Positions 1 through 6,833 of a stretch of 16,617 bases of DNA are shown here, in pieces (within the stretch, counting starts at the first letter, position 1; each line of letters opens with the position of its first letter). A program made the translations under genes and the position numbers. Source of the stretch: JALYQB01 sp035640155 (GTDB lineage: Bacteria; Actinomycetota; Actinomycetes; Mycobacteriales; Pseudonocardiaceae); contig DASQWR010000249.1 in assembly GCA_035640155.1 (NCBI GenBank), positions 1 through 16,617 on the forward strand. The letters are read 5' to 3'. The notes beneath the pieces were generated by a model. The model was not told the DNA's origin and searched no databases. It saw only the letters and a program-made list of their open reading frames with translations.

Positions 1-520
1 AGACGAGGTTGCCGGCCTCCCGGGCGTAGCCACGTTCGGCGGAGAGCGTCCGGGCGCCGCCCTGCTCGACGCGCTCGGCGATCCGCCAGCCACGCAGCCG
101 GCGCCGGGCACCGGCCACGACGTCGGGCACCGGCTGCCGCACCGTCGCCGACGCCGAGTGCGGCAGCCGCGCCAGGTTGCGCGGGGTGGCCACCGGGACG
201 CCCCGCAGCTGCCGGACGTACTCGGCAGTGCGCGGCAGCAGGCACCCCACCAGGGACACGAACAGCAGCAGGTACACGGCCGCGAACCACGGACTGGCGA
301 ACACCTCGAAGAAGCCGAGCGAGTCCAGCACCGGGGCCAGCGTCGGGTGGGCTGTGTAGTAGGAGTCGACGAGCGCGGGGTTGAGCGAGTACTGCGGCAG
401 CAGGGCGCCGGGCAGCGCGGCCAGCGCGAGCAGGAACAGCAGTGCCAGCGCGGTGCGCATGCTGGTGAGCCCGCGCCAGGTGTTGCGACCAAAGGCGGTC
501 AGGCGCTGCAGGCGTCCCAT
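1..520 (-). CDS. resB: ResB/Ccs1 cytochrome c biogenesis protein (partial, C-terminus beyond the window)
   Basis: This is the N-terminal 173 residues of a ResB-family protein, the partner of CcsA in system II cytochrome c maturation. ResB/Ccs1 and CcsA carry heme across the membrane and attach it to apocytochrome c. Visible features are a short basic N-terminus, a first membrane helix at about residues 21-41 ending in a GALLPQ turn (typical of the family), a loop with the segment SLGFFEVFASPWF at about 67-79, and a second helix at about 77-95 followed by LLPRT. After that a soluble extracytoplasmic region begins. The ATG at 520 overlaps the TGA of ccdA (ATGA), so the two genes are translationally coupled. 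The frame stays open to the left edge; the rest of resB, and probably ccsA, should follow outside. Identity is by family pattern and by position directly after ccdA. Confidence 0.9.
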   Translation of the reverse strand, partial: MGRLQRLTAFGRNTWRGLTSMRTALALLFLLALAALPGALLPQYSLNPALVDSYYTAHPTLAPVLDSLGFFEVFASPWFAAVYLLLFVSLVGCLLPRTAEYVRQLRGVPVATPRNLARLPHSASATVRQPVPDVVAGARRRLRGWRIAERVEQGGARTLSAERGYAREAGNLV

Positions 521-1320
521 CAGATCGGGGTCTCGAACCCGGCGATCGGCCCCCGCAGCACGGCGATCAGATCGGCCCACAGTCCGGTGACCAGCAGCAC
601 CCCGACCACGATGAGCAGCCCACCGCCGGTCAGCTGCACGCCGCGGACGTGGCGGCGCAGCCAGGACATCGCTCGCACCGCCCGGCTGGCGCCCAGCGCG
701 AGCAGCACGAACGGCAGCCCCAACCCAGCGCAGTAGGCAAGCACCAGCAGCGCGCCGCGGACCGCGGTGTCTCCCGGGGTGGCCACCGCGACCGCGACGA
801 TGCCGCTCAGCGTCGGCCCGAGGCAGGGCGTCCACCCGAGCCCGAACACGGCGCCCAGCAACGGCGCCCCGGCCAGGCCCGCCCGCGGGGTGAGGTGCGG
901 CCGCACGTCGCGCTGCAACGCGGGCACGAGGCCCACGAACACCAGGCCCATCGCGATCGTGACTACCCCGCCGATGCGCTGCAGCAGCAGCTCACTGCGC
1001 ACCAGCGCGTCAGCCAGCCACACCGCGCCGAGCAGCACGGAGGCGAAGACGGTGGTGAAGCCCGCGACGAACAGCGCGGCCGCCCCCGCCACCCGCCACC
1101 GCCCGGGAGGACCCGACGCGGGCTCAACCGGGGCCGGCGCGCCGACGGCGGCGGGCACGGCGCGCGGGAGGTCCGCTCCCACCAGCCCGGCGAGGTAGGC
1201 CAGGTAGCCGGGGACCAGCGGCACTACGCAGGGCGACGCGAAGCTCACCACACCGGCGAGCAGCGCCACCGCGGCCGCAAGAAGCAGCGGCCCGGAGATG
1301 GCAATGTCGGTCAGCCCCAC
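520..1320 (-). CDS. ccdA: CcdA-type thiol:disulfide transporter for cytochrome c maturation
   Basis: This 266-residue polytopic membrane protein of the CcdA/DsbD family passes reducing equivalents from cytoplasmic thioredoxin through a membrane cysteine pair to an extracytoplasmic thioredoxin such as a TlpA/ResA protein. The hallmark motifs are present: FASPCVVPLVPGYLAYL near the N-terminus (Cys31) and GWTPCLGPTLSG (Cys166). About six hydrophobic helices are visible; the loop after the first is long and Pro/Ala-rich (about residues 50-75). The start is GTG at 1320; there is no good Shine-Dalgarno, but a TACCCT hexamer sits 7 nt upstream, which suggests leaderless translation. It is coupled to resB by ATGA. 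In many actinobacteria ccdA directly follows a TlpA-like gene; here that partner lies about 2.1 kb away behind two inserted genes. Confidence 0.93.
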   Translation of the reverse strand: MGLTDIAISGPLLLAAAVALLAGVVSFASPCVVPLVPGYLAYLAGLVGADLPRAVPAAVGAPAPVEPASGPPGRWRVAGAAALFVAGFTTVFASVLLGAVWLADALVRSELLLQRIGGVVTIAMGLVFVGLVPALQRDVRPHLTPRAGLAGAPLLGAVFGLGWTPCLGPTLSGIVAVAVATPGDTAVRGALLVLAYCAGLGLPFVLLALGASRAVRAMSWLRRHVRGVQLTGGGLLIVVGVLLVTGLWADLIAVLRGPIAGFETPI

Positions 1321-1327
1321 AGCTGCG

Positions 1328-1333
1328 AGGGTA
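1328..1333 (-). promoter_or_regulatory. Candidate leaderless -10 element (TACCCT) for ccdA-resB
   Basis: On the minus strand TACCCT fits the actinobacterial TANNNT -10 pattern and is followed by exactly 7 nt and then the GTG of ccdA, the geometry of a leaderless transcript. No convincing -35 is visible. It would give ccdA-resB an own promoter, which makes sense because the upstream neighbour is an unrelated lipase gene. Inferred from pattern only. Confidence 0.45.
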
Positions 1334-1370
1334 TGCGCCGAAGCAGGTGACCGGCGCCGAGCCCGGTCCA

Positions 1371-1392
1371 GCGCTGGTCAGGCGCTGGTCAG
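1371..1392. repeat. Two tandem copies of an 11-bp unit across the lipase stop codon
   Basis: The unit gcgctggtcag is present twice without gap. Read on the minus strand, each copy carries TGA followed by CCAGCGC; the TGA at 1389-1391 is the stop of the SGNH hydrolase. The second TGA is 11 bp on and so in another frame. The overlapping palindrome ccagcgctgg lies at 1368-1377. It is probably a small slippage duplication. Confidence 0.75.
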
Positions 1393-2273
1393 GCGGCGCC
1401 GGGCAGCGCCGACATCGGCGACGGCCCCGGGGCGGTCCCAGCAAGCACCACCCGACCGGTGGCAGCGGCGAGCAACCGGTGGCCCCGCGGGGACGGGTGG
1501 ATATCACACGCGCCGTCGGGGAGCCTGATCAGCAGCCCGGCCTCACAACTGCTGCCGCCGGCCGCCTCGGCGAACGGGCGGAATGCTGCGAAACCGTCGG
1601 CAACCGTGCCGCCGTACTGCCGGGTCACCGACGCCAGCACGTCATTGAAGGACTGAGCGAGCGCGACCTCCTGCGGGTCGCGGTAGTCAAGCACGTAGTA
1701 CGTCACCGCGACGATCTGGTGCCGGTAGACGTCACGGATCTCGCGGTAGATCGCGTCGAGGTGGGCGCGCAGGTCGGCCAGGACGGCGCGGAACTCCTCC
1801 GGCGAGCATCCGCCATCGGTCCTCTCGCACACGAAGGCGTCGTTGGCGCCGAGAGTGAGGGTCACCAACTTCGTACGAGGATGCTCGTCCAGGAAGGCGA
1901 CGGCAAAGTCGAGCTGCGCCGACTCGTACCCCACGTGCAGCGGGAACCTCGCGCGGTACGGGCGGCAGCTGTTGTCGGTACCGGTCAGCGAGATGAACCC
2001 GCCGCTGGCCTCTCCCGGGCAGGAGGCGTTGGTGAGGGCGAGGCCGAGCCAGTCCGCCACGAAATCCGGGTAGCCGGTGAAGTTCGACGCGTCCTCAGGA
2101 TTCGCCAGCGGGCTGAACCCGAACGGCACCGAGTCCCCGAGGGCGAGATAGGAATGGGGGCCTCCGTGCTCGCCGCGGTAAGGCGACGTCGCTGAGACGG
2201 GTAGCGTTCCCGCGGCCAGCAGTGCCAGGCACGTGGCGATGCAGGTGGCGATCCCGGCAAGTCGAGCAAACAT
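1389..2273 (-). CDS. Secreted SGNH/GDSL-family esterase or lipase
   Basis: This 294-residue protein has a Sec signal peptide (about residues 1-28, hydrophobic core then LPVSA) and an SGNH hydrolase domain. Block I is ALGDSVPFG with the nucleophile Ser48; the oxyanion-hole region follows near CPGEASGG (85-92); block III is LGAND (Asn144); block V is CDIHPSPRGH (Asp257, His259). Six cysteines remain in the mature part (85, 103, 149, 156, 243, 256), which would allow three disulfides, as in secreted actinobacterial GDSL lipases. The ATG at 2273 is chosen over upstream starts because GGAGG (2279-2283) lies 5 nt upstream and the signal peptide begins there. Substrate is unknown; an ester or lipid is the family expectation. 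The gene is divergent from the transferase at 2408 and sits between tlpA and ccdA, where such a gene is not usual. Confidence 0.85.
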   Translation of the reverse strand: MFARLAGIATCIATCLALLAAGTLPVSATSPYRGEHGGPHSYLALGDSVPFGFSPLANPEDASNFTGYPDFVADWLGLALTNASCPGEASGGFISLTGTDNSCRPYRARFPLHVGYESAQLDFAVAFLDEHPRTKLVTLTLGANDAFVCERTDGGCSPEEFRAVLADLRAHLDAIYREIRDVYRHQIVAVTYYVLDYRDPQEVALAQSFNDVLASVTRQYGGTVADGFAAFRPFAEAAGGSSCEAGLLIRLPDGACDIHPSPRGHRLLAAATGRVVLAGTAPGPSPMSALPGAA

Positions 2274-2395
2274 CCACACCTCCAGGCTGCGGCAGTTACC
2301 GACACTGTCGCACGCCGTGGCCGGGTTTGGGCTAGCACCACGAACCAGACCGCAACCACTCATCGCCGCTCGGCGCGGGAGCGGGCTGCGGCGTC

Positions 2396-2401
2396 TAGAT
2401 T
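2396..2401 (+). promoter_or_regulatory. Candidate leaderless -10 element (TAGATT) for the Xi-class transferase
   Basis: TAGATT matches TANNNT and is separated by 6 nt from the ATG at 2408, with no Shine-Dalgarno in between, so transcription probably starts at or beside the ATG. No clear -35 is visible. The 134-bp divergent gap (2274-2407) would also have to hold the promoter of the lipase, for which I cannot name a convincing hexamer pair. Confidence 0.5.
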
Positions 2402-2407
2402 GGGTGC

Positions 2408-3403
2408 ATGGCAGCGATGCAGTCGACGACCGAGGCGTTCGAACGCGCACCCGTCGAGCTGACCGAACGGATCACCGCGGATGGCTCCTCCCGGTGGCCG
2501 GTGGAACCCGGCCGCTACCGGTTGGTGGTGGCCCGCGCGTGCCCGTGGGCGAACCGGTCAGTGATCGTCCGGCGGCTGCTCGGCCTCGAACCGGTGCTCT
2601 CGATGGGAATCGCCGGCCCGCTGCACGACCAGCGCAGCTGGCGGTTCCACCTCGACCCGGACAACCGGGACCCGGTGCTGGGCATCGAGTACCTCGGGGA
2701 GGCCTACCGGGCCGCGAAACCGGACTACGACGCGGGCGTCACGGTGCCGGCGATCGTGGAGGTGGCCAGCGGGAAGGTCGCCACCAACGACTACCAGCAG
2801 CTCACCCTCGACCTCTCCACCCAGTGGACCGAGTACCACCGGGCCGGCGCCCCGGACCTCTATCCCGAGGCGCACCGGGCGGAGATCGACGAGATCAACG
2901 CGGCGGTGTACCGCGACGTCAACAACGGGGTCTACCGCGCGGGGTTCGCCAAGGGGCAGGGTGCCTACGAGAAGGCGTACCACCAGCTCTTCGACCGGCT
3001 CGACGCGCTGTCCGAGCGGCTCTCGGCGCGGCGGTACCTCGTCGGTGACTCGATCACCGAGGCCGACATCCGGCTGTGGGTCACGCTGGTCCGCTTCGAC
3101 GCCGTCTACCACGGGCACTTCAAGTGCAACCGGCAGAAGCTCACCGAGATGCCAGCGCTCTGGGCCTACGCCCGCGACCTGTTCCAGACCCCGGGCTTCG
3201 GCGACACGATCGACTTCGAGCAGATCAAGCAGCACTACTACGGGGTGCACGCCGAGATCAACCCCACCGGGATCGTCCCGGTCGGGCCAGACGTGTCGGG
3301 ATGGCTCGACCCGCACTGGCGCGAGGAGCTGGGCGGGCAGCCCTTCGGCGACGGCACCCCGCCGGGCCCCCCGCCGGAGGGCGAGCGGGTGCCGCCGCTC
3401 TAG
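2408..3403 (+). CDS. Xi-class glutathione S-transferase homologue (glutathionyl-hydroquinone reductase family, ECM4/YqjG-like)
   Basis: This 331-residue protein belongs to the Xi-class GST family, whose members reduce glutathionyl-(hydro)quinones through a catalytic cysteine. The active-site motif ACPWANR is present (Cys45), followed by WRFHLDPDNRDPVLG and YLGEAY typical of the family, VPAIVE (start of the cis-Pro region), and in the helical domain EADIRLWVTLVRFDAVYHGHF with FKCN and PALWAYARDL. The Pro-rich tail after about residue 305 is extra. It is the only confident + strand gene in the window and converges on tlpA with a 21-bp gap. Actinobacteria usually make mycothiol or ergothioneine, not glutathione, so the physiological thiol is uncertain; a mycothiol-quinone substrate is an inference. 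An alternative ATG is at 2417. Family assignment is strong; substrate is unknown. Confidence 0.9.
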   Translation: MAAMQSTTEAFERAPVELTERITADGSSRWPVEPGRYRLVVARACPWANRSVIVRRLLGLEPVLSMGIAGPLHDQRSWRFHLDPDNRDPVLGIEYLGEAYRAAKPDYDAGVTVPAIVEVASGKVATNDYQQLTLDLSTQWTEYHRAGAPDLYPEAHRAEIDEINAAVYRDVNNGVYRAGFAKGQGAYEKAYHQLFDRLDALSERLSARRYLVGDSITEADIRLWVTLVRFDAVYHGHFKCNRQKLTEMPALWAYARDLFQTPGFGDTIDFEQIKQHYYGVHAEINPTGIVPVGPDVSGWLDPHWREELGGQPFGDGTPPGPPPEGERVPPL

Positions 3404-3424
3404 CCGGACGCGGGCCGACCCGGG

Positions 3425-4015
3425 TCAGGTATCGGCGCCCACCCGGCGCACCACCGGCAGCAGGTCACTGGCCAGCACCGGGCGGAGGAACACCGCGGCC
3501 ACCCGGTGCTGCCGGTCGAGCACGACGGTCAGCGGCACCACCGAACGGGGCACGCCTCGCAGCGCGAACAGCGAGCGTCCCGGCGGATCGTAGATCGACG
3601 GGTAGCTGAGCTGGTAGTTGCGCACGAAGTCGACGGCCGCGGACCGGCTGTCCCGCACGTCGATGCCGAGCACCGCCACCGCGTCACCCCCGGGGCTACC
3701 TCCGGTGTCAGCGACGCGTTGCAGGTCGTCGGCCTCGGCCCGGCACGGCCCGCACCACGAGCCCCAGACGTTGAGCACGACGACCTGGCCGCGGTACTCC
3801 TCCAGCGAGATGGTGGTGCCCGGCTCGAGCAGGCTCTCCCCCGCCAGGTCTCCGACGGCCCCACGGTCCGCAGGCGGGTCGTAGAAGATGTCGGTCCGCC
3901 CGCCGGGCGAGACGAACTCGAAGCTGCCCCCGCGGGCCACCGCGCCGGTGCCGGTCGAGCACCCGGCCACCGCGAGCAGAGTCGCCGACAGCAGGGCCAG
4001 CAACGCGGCCCTCAT
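3425..4015 (-). CDS. TlpA/ResA-like thioredoxin-fold lipoprotein for cytochrome c maturation
   Basis: This 196-residue protein has a lipoprotein signal (hydrophobic residues 3-16, lipobox LAVAGC with Cys19) followed by a TlpA-type thioredoxin domain. The redox motif is WGSWCGPCR (Cys88, Cys91), and the cis-proline region is SVVPLTVVLD (Pro161). It would be anchored on the outer face of the membrane and reduce apocytochrome c heme-binding cysteines with electrons from CcdA. The start at ATG 4015 overlaps the stop of the phosphatase gene (ATGA) and begins exactly at the signal peptide; longer upstream starts lie inside the neighbour's coding sequence. It corresponds in family and position to the thioredoxin between the phosphatase and ccdA in mycobacterial hemL clusters, except that ccdA does not follow directly here. 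Confidence 0.9.
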   Translation of the reverse strand: MRAALLALLSATLLAVAGCSTGTGAVARGGSFEFVSPGGRTDIFYDPPADRGAVGDLAGESLLEPGTTISLEEYRGQVVVLNVWGSWCGPCRAEADDLQRVADTGGSPGGDAVAVLGIDVRDSRSAAVDFVRNYQLSYPSIYDPPGRSLFALRGVPRSVVPLTVVLDRQHRVAAVFLRPVLASDLLPVVRRVGADT

Positions 4016-4641
4016 GCCCCGGCCTGCCTCGGGTCGGAGCCGCCCACCGGTTCGGTGTAGACGACGGCGGTGAGCACGTCGCCGGTGAACTCGAGGCTGG
4101 TCAGCGACGCCAGCGCGCACTGCCGGCGGCGCGGGTGGTGCCAGAGCCGCCGGCCGGTGAGGTAGCGGCGCAGCGTCCAAATCGGCAGCTGGTGGGACAC
4201 GCAGACCGCTTCACTTCCCGTGGCCTGCTCCCGGGCTCGGTGCACCGCGGCGAGCATCCGGTGCCCGAGCTCGAGGTAGGGCTCGCCCCAGGACGGGCGG
4301 AACGGGTTGCGCAGCATCGGCCAGTTCCGCGGGTCCCGCAGCGCCCCGTCGCCCACCGAGACCCGTTTGCCCTCGAAGACGTTGTCCGCCTCGATCAGCC
4401 GCTCGTCGGTCCCGACCTCGACCCGGTGGCGGGCCGCCACCGGCTTGGCTGTCTCCTGGGCCCGCTGCAGCGGCGACGCGACCACGTGCGTCACCTCGTG
4501 CTCGGCCAGGTGCGCGGCGACCAGCTCGGCCTGCCGGGCGCCGACCTCGGAGAGCCGGAACCCGGGCAGCCGGCCGTAGAGCAGCCGGTCGGGGTTGTGC
4601 ACCTCGCCGTGGCGCAGCACGTGGACCACGGTCCGCGTCAC
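4012..4641 (-). CDS. Histidine phosphatase (phosphoglycerate mutase-like) family protein
   Basis: This 209-residue protein has a histidine phosphatase fold. The N-terminal catalytic motif is VLRHGEV (His11 is the expected phospho-acceptor), followed by YGRLPGFRLSEVG and SPLQRAQETA, with the second catalytic histidine in VCVSHQLPIW (His150). Family members dephosphorylate small phosphorylated metabolites; the substrate in hemL clusters is not known, and glycolytic mutase activity should not be assumed. The start is GTG at 4641, which overlaps the TGA of hemL as GTGA; the possible longer start would run far into hemL. The gene regularly accompanies hemL and tlpA in actinobacteria, so a role tied to heme or cytochrome assembly is plausible but unproven. 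Confidence 0.88.
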   Translation of the reverse strand: MTRTVVHVLRHGEVHNPDRLLYGRLPGFRLSEVGARQAELVAAHLAEHEVTHVVASPLQRAQETAKPVAARHRVEVGTDERLIEADNVFEGKRVSVGDGALRDPRNWPMLRNPFRPSWGEPYLELGHRMLAAVHRAREQATGSEAVCVSHQLPIWTLRRYLTGRRLWHHPRRRQCALASLTSLEFTGDVLTAVVYTEPVGGSDPRQAGA

Positions 4642-5936
4642 GGCCGGGCCTCCGCGGCCGCCCGGGCGGCGTGGGGCACCGCATCGGCGATCACCGCGAA
4701 CGCGTCGTCGTCCAGCGCGGCGTTGACGAACCACGCCTCGAACGCGCTGGGTGGTGGATACACCCCACGCTCCAGCAGGGCGTGGAAGAACGCCGGGAAC
4801 CGCCAGGTAGCGCTGCCCTGCACACCCGCATAGTTGCGTACCGGGCCGGCGTCGGCGAAGAACACGGACAGCATGTTCCCCGCGGTCTGCACCAGGTGCG
4901 GCACCCCCACCGCGCTCAGCGCGTCGGTGAGCAGGCCGACGAGCCGCTCGGCGGCAAGGTCCAGGGCCAGGTAGACGTCGGGGGTGGCGTGCCGCAGCGT
5001 GGCAAGCCCAGCAGCCACCGCAACCGGGTTCCCGGACAGCGTGCCCGCCTGATACACCGGTCCGGCCGGCGCGAGGTAGCTCATCAGCTCCGCCGATCCT
5101 CCGAACGCTGCCGCCGGCAGCCCGCCTGACATCACCTTACCGAAAGTGACGAGGTCGGCCGGCACGCCCTCCAGCCCGTACCAGCCGGACGGCGAGACGC
5201 GGAAGCCGGTCATCACCTCGTCCAGCACCAGCAGCGCGCCGGAGGCGTGGCACACCTCGCGCAGCGCGGCGTTGAACCCGGGGTCGGGCGGGACGGCACC
5301 CATGTTCCCCGCGGCCGCCTCGGCGATCACGCAGGCGATCTCGGCGCCACGCTGCGCGAAGGCCGCGCGCACCGCGTCGAGGTCGTTGTAGGGCAGCACG
5401 ATGGTGTCGCCGGCCTGCGCGCCGGTGACGCCGGGACTGCTCGGCAGCCCGAAGGTGGCGACCCCGGAGCCGGCCTGGGCGAGCAACGCGTCGACGTGGC
5501 CGTGGTAGTGCCCGGCGAACTTGACGACGGCCGGACGACCGGTCGCCGCGCGGGCCAGCCGGATCGCGCTCATCGTCGCCTCGGTGCCCGAGTTCACCAG
5601 GCGCACCTGCTGCACCGGCTGCACTCGACGGACGATCTCCTCGGCAAGCTCGATCTCGCCAGCTGTCGGAGTGCCGAACGACAGCCCGTCCATCGCCGCG
5701 GTGCGCACCGCCTCGACCACCGCAGGATGTGCGTGGCCGAGGATCATCGGGCCCCACGAGGACACCAGGTCCACGTAGCGAAAGCCGTCGGCGTCCCACA
5801 GGTGAGGCCCGGCGCCCCGCACCATGAACCTCGGGGTGCCACCGACCGCGTGGAAGGCGCGCACCGGGGAGTTGACCCCACCGGGGATGACGGCCGACGC
5901 CCGGCCGAAGAACGCCGTCGAGGTGGTGGTGCGCAC
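4638..5936 (-). CDS. hemL: Glutamate-1-semialdehyde 2,1-aminomutase
   Basis: HemL is a PLP-dependent fold-type I enzyme that converts glutamate-1-semialdehyde into 5-aminolevulinate, the second step of the C5 pathway begun by HemA. The 432-residue protein has the family landmarks in order: IPGGVNSPVRAF (17-28), the DADG-Y-DLV segment, SWGPMILGHAHP (60-71), VNSGTEATMSAIRLARA (114-130), YHGHVD (144-149), VLDEVMTGFRV (237-247, with the PLP-pyridine Asp239) and TFGKVMSGGLP with the Schiff-base Lys267. Length is normal. The start is GTG at 5936; CAGACT, a weak -10 candidate, lies 7 nt upstream. It heads the overlapping unit hemL-phosphatase-tlpA and is preceded by two strong hairpins, so it is probably transcribed separately from the hemACDB operon. 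Confidence 0.97.
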   Translation of the reverse strand: MRTTTSTAFFGRASAVIPGGVNSPVRAFHAVGGTPRFMVRGAGPHLWDADGFRYVDLVSSWGPMILGHAHPAVVEAVRTAAMDGLSFGTPTAGEIELAEEIVRRVQPVQQVRLVNSGTEATMSAIRLARAATGRPAVVKFAGHYHGHVDALLAQAGSGVATFGLPSSPGVTGAQAGDTIVLPYNDLDAVRAAFAQRGAEIACVIAEAAAGNMGAVPPDPGFNAALREVCHASGALLVLDEVMTGFRVSPSGWYGLEGVPADLVTFGKVMSGGLPAAAFGGSAELMSYLAPAGPVYQAGTLSGNPVAVAAGLATLRHATPDVYLALDLAAERLVGLLTDALSAVGVPHLVQTAGNMLSVFFADAGPVRNYAGVQGSATWRFPAFFHALLERGVYPPPSAFEAWFVNAALDDDAFAVIADAVPHAARAAAEARP

Positions 5937-5943
5937 GACCCCT

Positions 5944-5949
5944 AGTCTG
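5944..5949 (-). promoter_or_regulatory. Weak candidate -10 element (CAGACT) for hemL
   Basis: On the minus strand CAGACT differs by one base from TAGACT, a good actinobacterial -10, and is 7 nt from the GTG start of hemL, so the transcript could be leaderless. There is no clear -35. A perfect 12-bp palindrome, gatctcgagatc (5963-5974), lies just upstream and could be an operator or could be chance. Low confidence. Confidence 0.3.
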
Positions 5950-6007
5950 CCCCCTTATGGATGATCTCGAGATCGTGGTGTGAGGAGATTGCGCTCACGC
6001 GGCACGA

Positions 6008-6048
6008 CCGTCCGGTCATCCGGGCTCGGACGGGTGCGCAGCGCGCAC
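6008..6048 (-). terminator. Two adjacent hairpins between the membrane-protein gene and hemL
   Basis: The first hairpin is ccgtccg/cggacgg (6008-6014 and 6027-6033, 7-bp perfect stem). It is directly followed by gtgcgc-agc-gcgcac (6034-6048, 6-bp perfect stem, 3-nt loop). They lie in the 271-bp gap between the stop of the gene at 6208 and hemL. They are the best terminator candidate for minus-strand transcripts from the right. No T-tract is present, as is common in actinobacteria. The rest of this gap holds no gene that I can support. Confidence 0.5.
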
Positions 6049-6174
6049 TACGGCCCCCGCGTTCAGGAACAGGATCCGGCCACGGTCGCGGGCCCATCGC
6101 GCCTGCCCACCATCGCCCGTCGATCAGGGCACGGCGGCGCGTCACAACCGGCCCGTCAAGGCGATCACGCCAGC

Positions 6175-6216
6175 GGCTCAGGCAGCGCTGGTTCAGGCAG
6201 CGCTGGGTCAGGCAAC
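6175..6216. repeat. 15-bp tandem repeat spanning a stop codon (2.8 copies)
   Basis: The units ggctcaggcagcgct, ggttcaggcagcgct and the partial gggtcaggcaac follow each other without gaps. On the minus strand each unit carries TGA; the one at 6208-6210 is the stop of the membrane-protein gene. Because the period is 15, the two further TGA codons are in the same frame, giving three in-frame stops in succession. Confidence 0.85.
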
Positions 6217-6783
6217 AGGGCGCCGGGCGCGGAACCACACGTTTGCGGGCGGCAGGAACTGCAGCACGATTGCCACCAGCACGACCAGCGTCCCGACGAC
6301 GGTACCCAGGAGCACCAATGCGACGAGCACGCCGAGCACGGTCAGCAGGATACGAGCGGCGTTGCTGCGCAGCAACATCAGCAACGACAGGACGACCAGC
6401 AGCGCGCCCAGGACGGCCATCACCACACCGGTGACGACGACGCCCTGCCGCAGCGTCTCCGGGTCGACCTGTAGGCCGCTCTGCGCCACGGTGTTCTCGA
6501 GCTGGTCCTGCACCGCCTGGTTGCCGCCGGCCAGCGCCAGAACGAGTCCGGGAAGCAGGAGGAAGAGCCCGGTGAGAACCCACAGCACGACGGAGACCAC
6601 CACGACTCCGGGGCGGCCCCCCGGGCGCTGGTCGCCGGCGTACTCCCCCGCTGGGGGCGCCATCCCGCCCGGATACCCGGACGGTTGCGGCGGGGGTGCA
6701 GCGGGGTAGCCGCTCCCGCCGGATGGCGGGTACGCCGCTGGCTGCTGGGACTGCGGACCGTACGGATCCTGGGGTGTGCTCAT
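6208..6783 (-). CDS. Small membrane protein with Pro/Gly/Gln/Tyr-rich cytoplasmic tail (paralogue 1)
   Basis: I do not recognise a named family. The 191-residue protein has a low-complexity N-terminus rich in P, G, Q, S and Y (about 1-57, with repeats like YPPSGG, SGYPAAP, SGYPGG), then hydrophobic segments at about 60-86, 113-138 and 143-176, and a short basic C-terminus. A short polar loop (about 88-112, VQDQLENTVAQSGLQ) lies between the first two helices. The third helix begins NAARILLTVLG and the end reads ANVWFRARR; both match the neighbour upstream (WARIVLTVLG and ANQWFRRPR), so the two are tandem paralogues. ATG 6783 is chosen because the tail starts there and a TACGGT element precedes it by 8 nt. 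There is no signal peptide, so the tail is probably cytoplasmic. Role unknown; it sits between hemB and hemL. Confidence 0.85.
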   Translation of the reverse strand: MSTPQDPYGPQSQQPAAYPPSGGSGYPAAPPPQPSGYPGGMAPPAGEYAGDQRPGGRPGVVVVSVVLWVLTGLFLLLPGLVLALAGGNQAVQDQLENTVAQSGLQVDPETLRQGVVVTGVVMAVLGALLVVLSLLMLLRSNAARILLTVLGVLVALVLLGTVVGTLVVLVAIVLQFLPPANVWFRARRPVA

Positions 6784-6791
6784 ATCCGCCG

Positions 6792-6797
6792 ACCGTA
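6792..6797 (-). promoter_or_regulatory. TACGGT -10-like element before paralogue 1
   Basis: The minus strand reads TACGGTCGGCGGATATG up to the start codon. TACGGT fits TANNNT, and the following CGGCG is nearly identical to the sequence before the sister gene (TACGGTCAGCGCTCATG). Spacing to the ATG is 8 nt in both. No -35 or Shine-Dalgarno is evident, which favours near-leaderless transcription. Confidence 0.5.
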
Positions 6798-6833
6798 TCG
6801 ACTCCGGGGCCCTCGCGCGTGCGCAGAGGCCGG

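Noticed and set aside
649..1350. + strand frame opposite ccdA
   Set aside because: It is a Gln/Arg/His-rich shadow of a membrane-protein gene; the CcdA motifs on the other strand are complete.
3417..3426. Palindrome gacccgggtc between the convergent transferase and tlpA genes as a bidirectional terminator
   Set aside because: Only 10 bp with no loop or T-tract; too weak to call.
5963..5974. Perfect 12-bp palindrome gatctcgagatc upstream of hemL
   Set aside because: A few perfect 12-bp palindromes are expected by chance in a window of this size. It does not match the ROP or another operator I know, so it is mentioned only within the hemL promoter note.
5980..5998. gtgag...ctcac inverted repeat as a second Rex operator before hemL
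   Set aside because: Half-site spacing is too long and the sequence lacks the TGTGAAC core, so it does not fit the ROP pattern.
5942..6583. Minus-strand open frame across the gap upstream of hemL
   Set aside because: It overlaps the membrane-protein gene in another frame, is Arg-rich, shows no motif, and contains the hairpins of a likely terminator.
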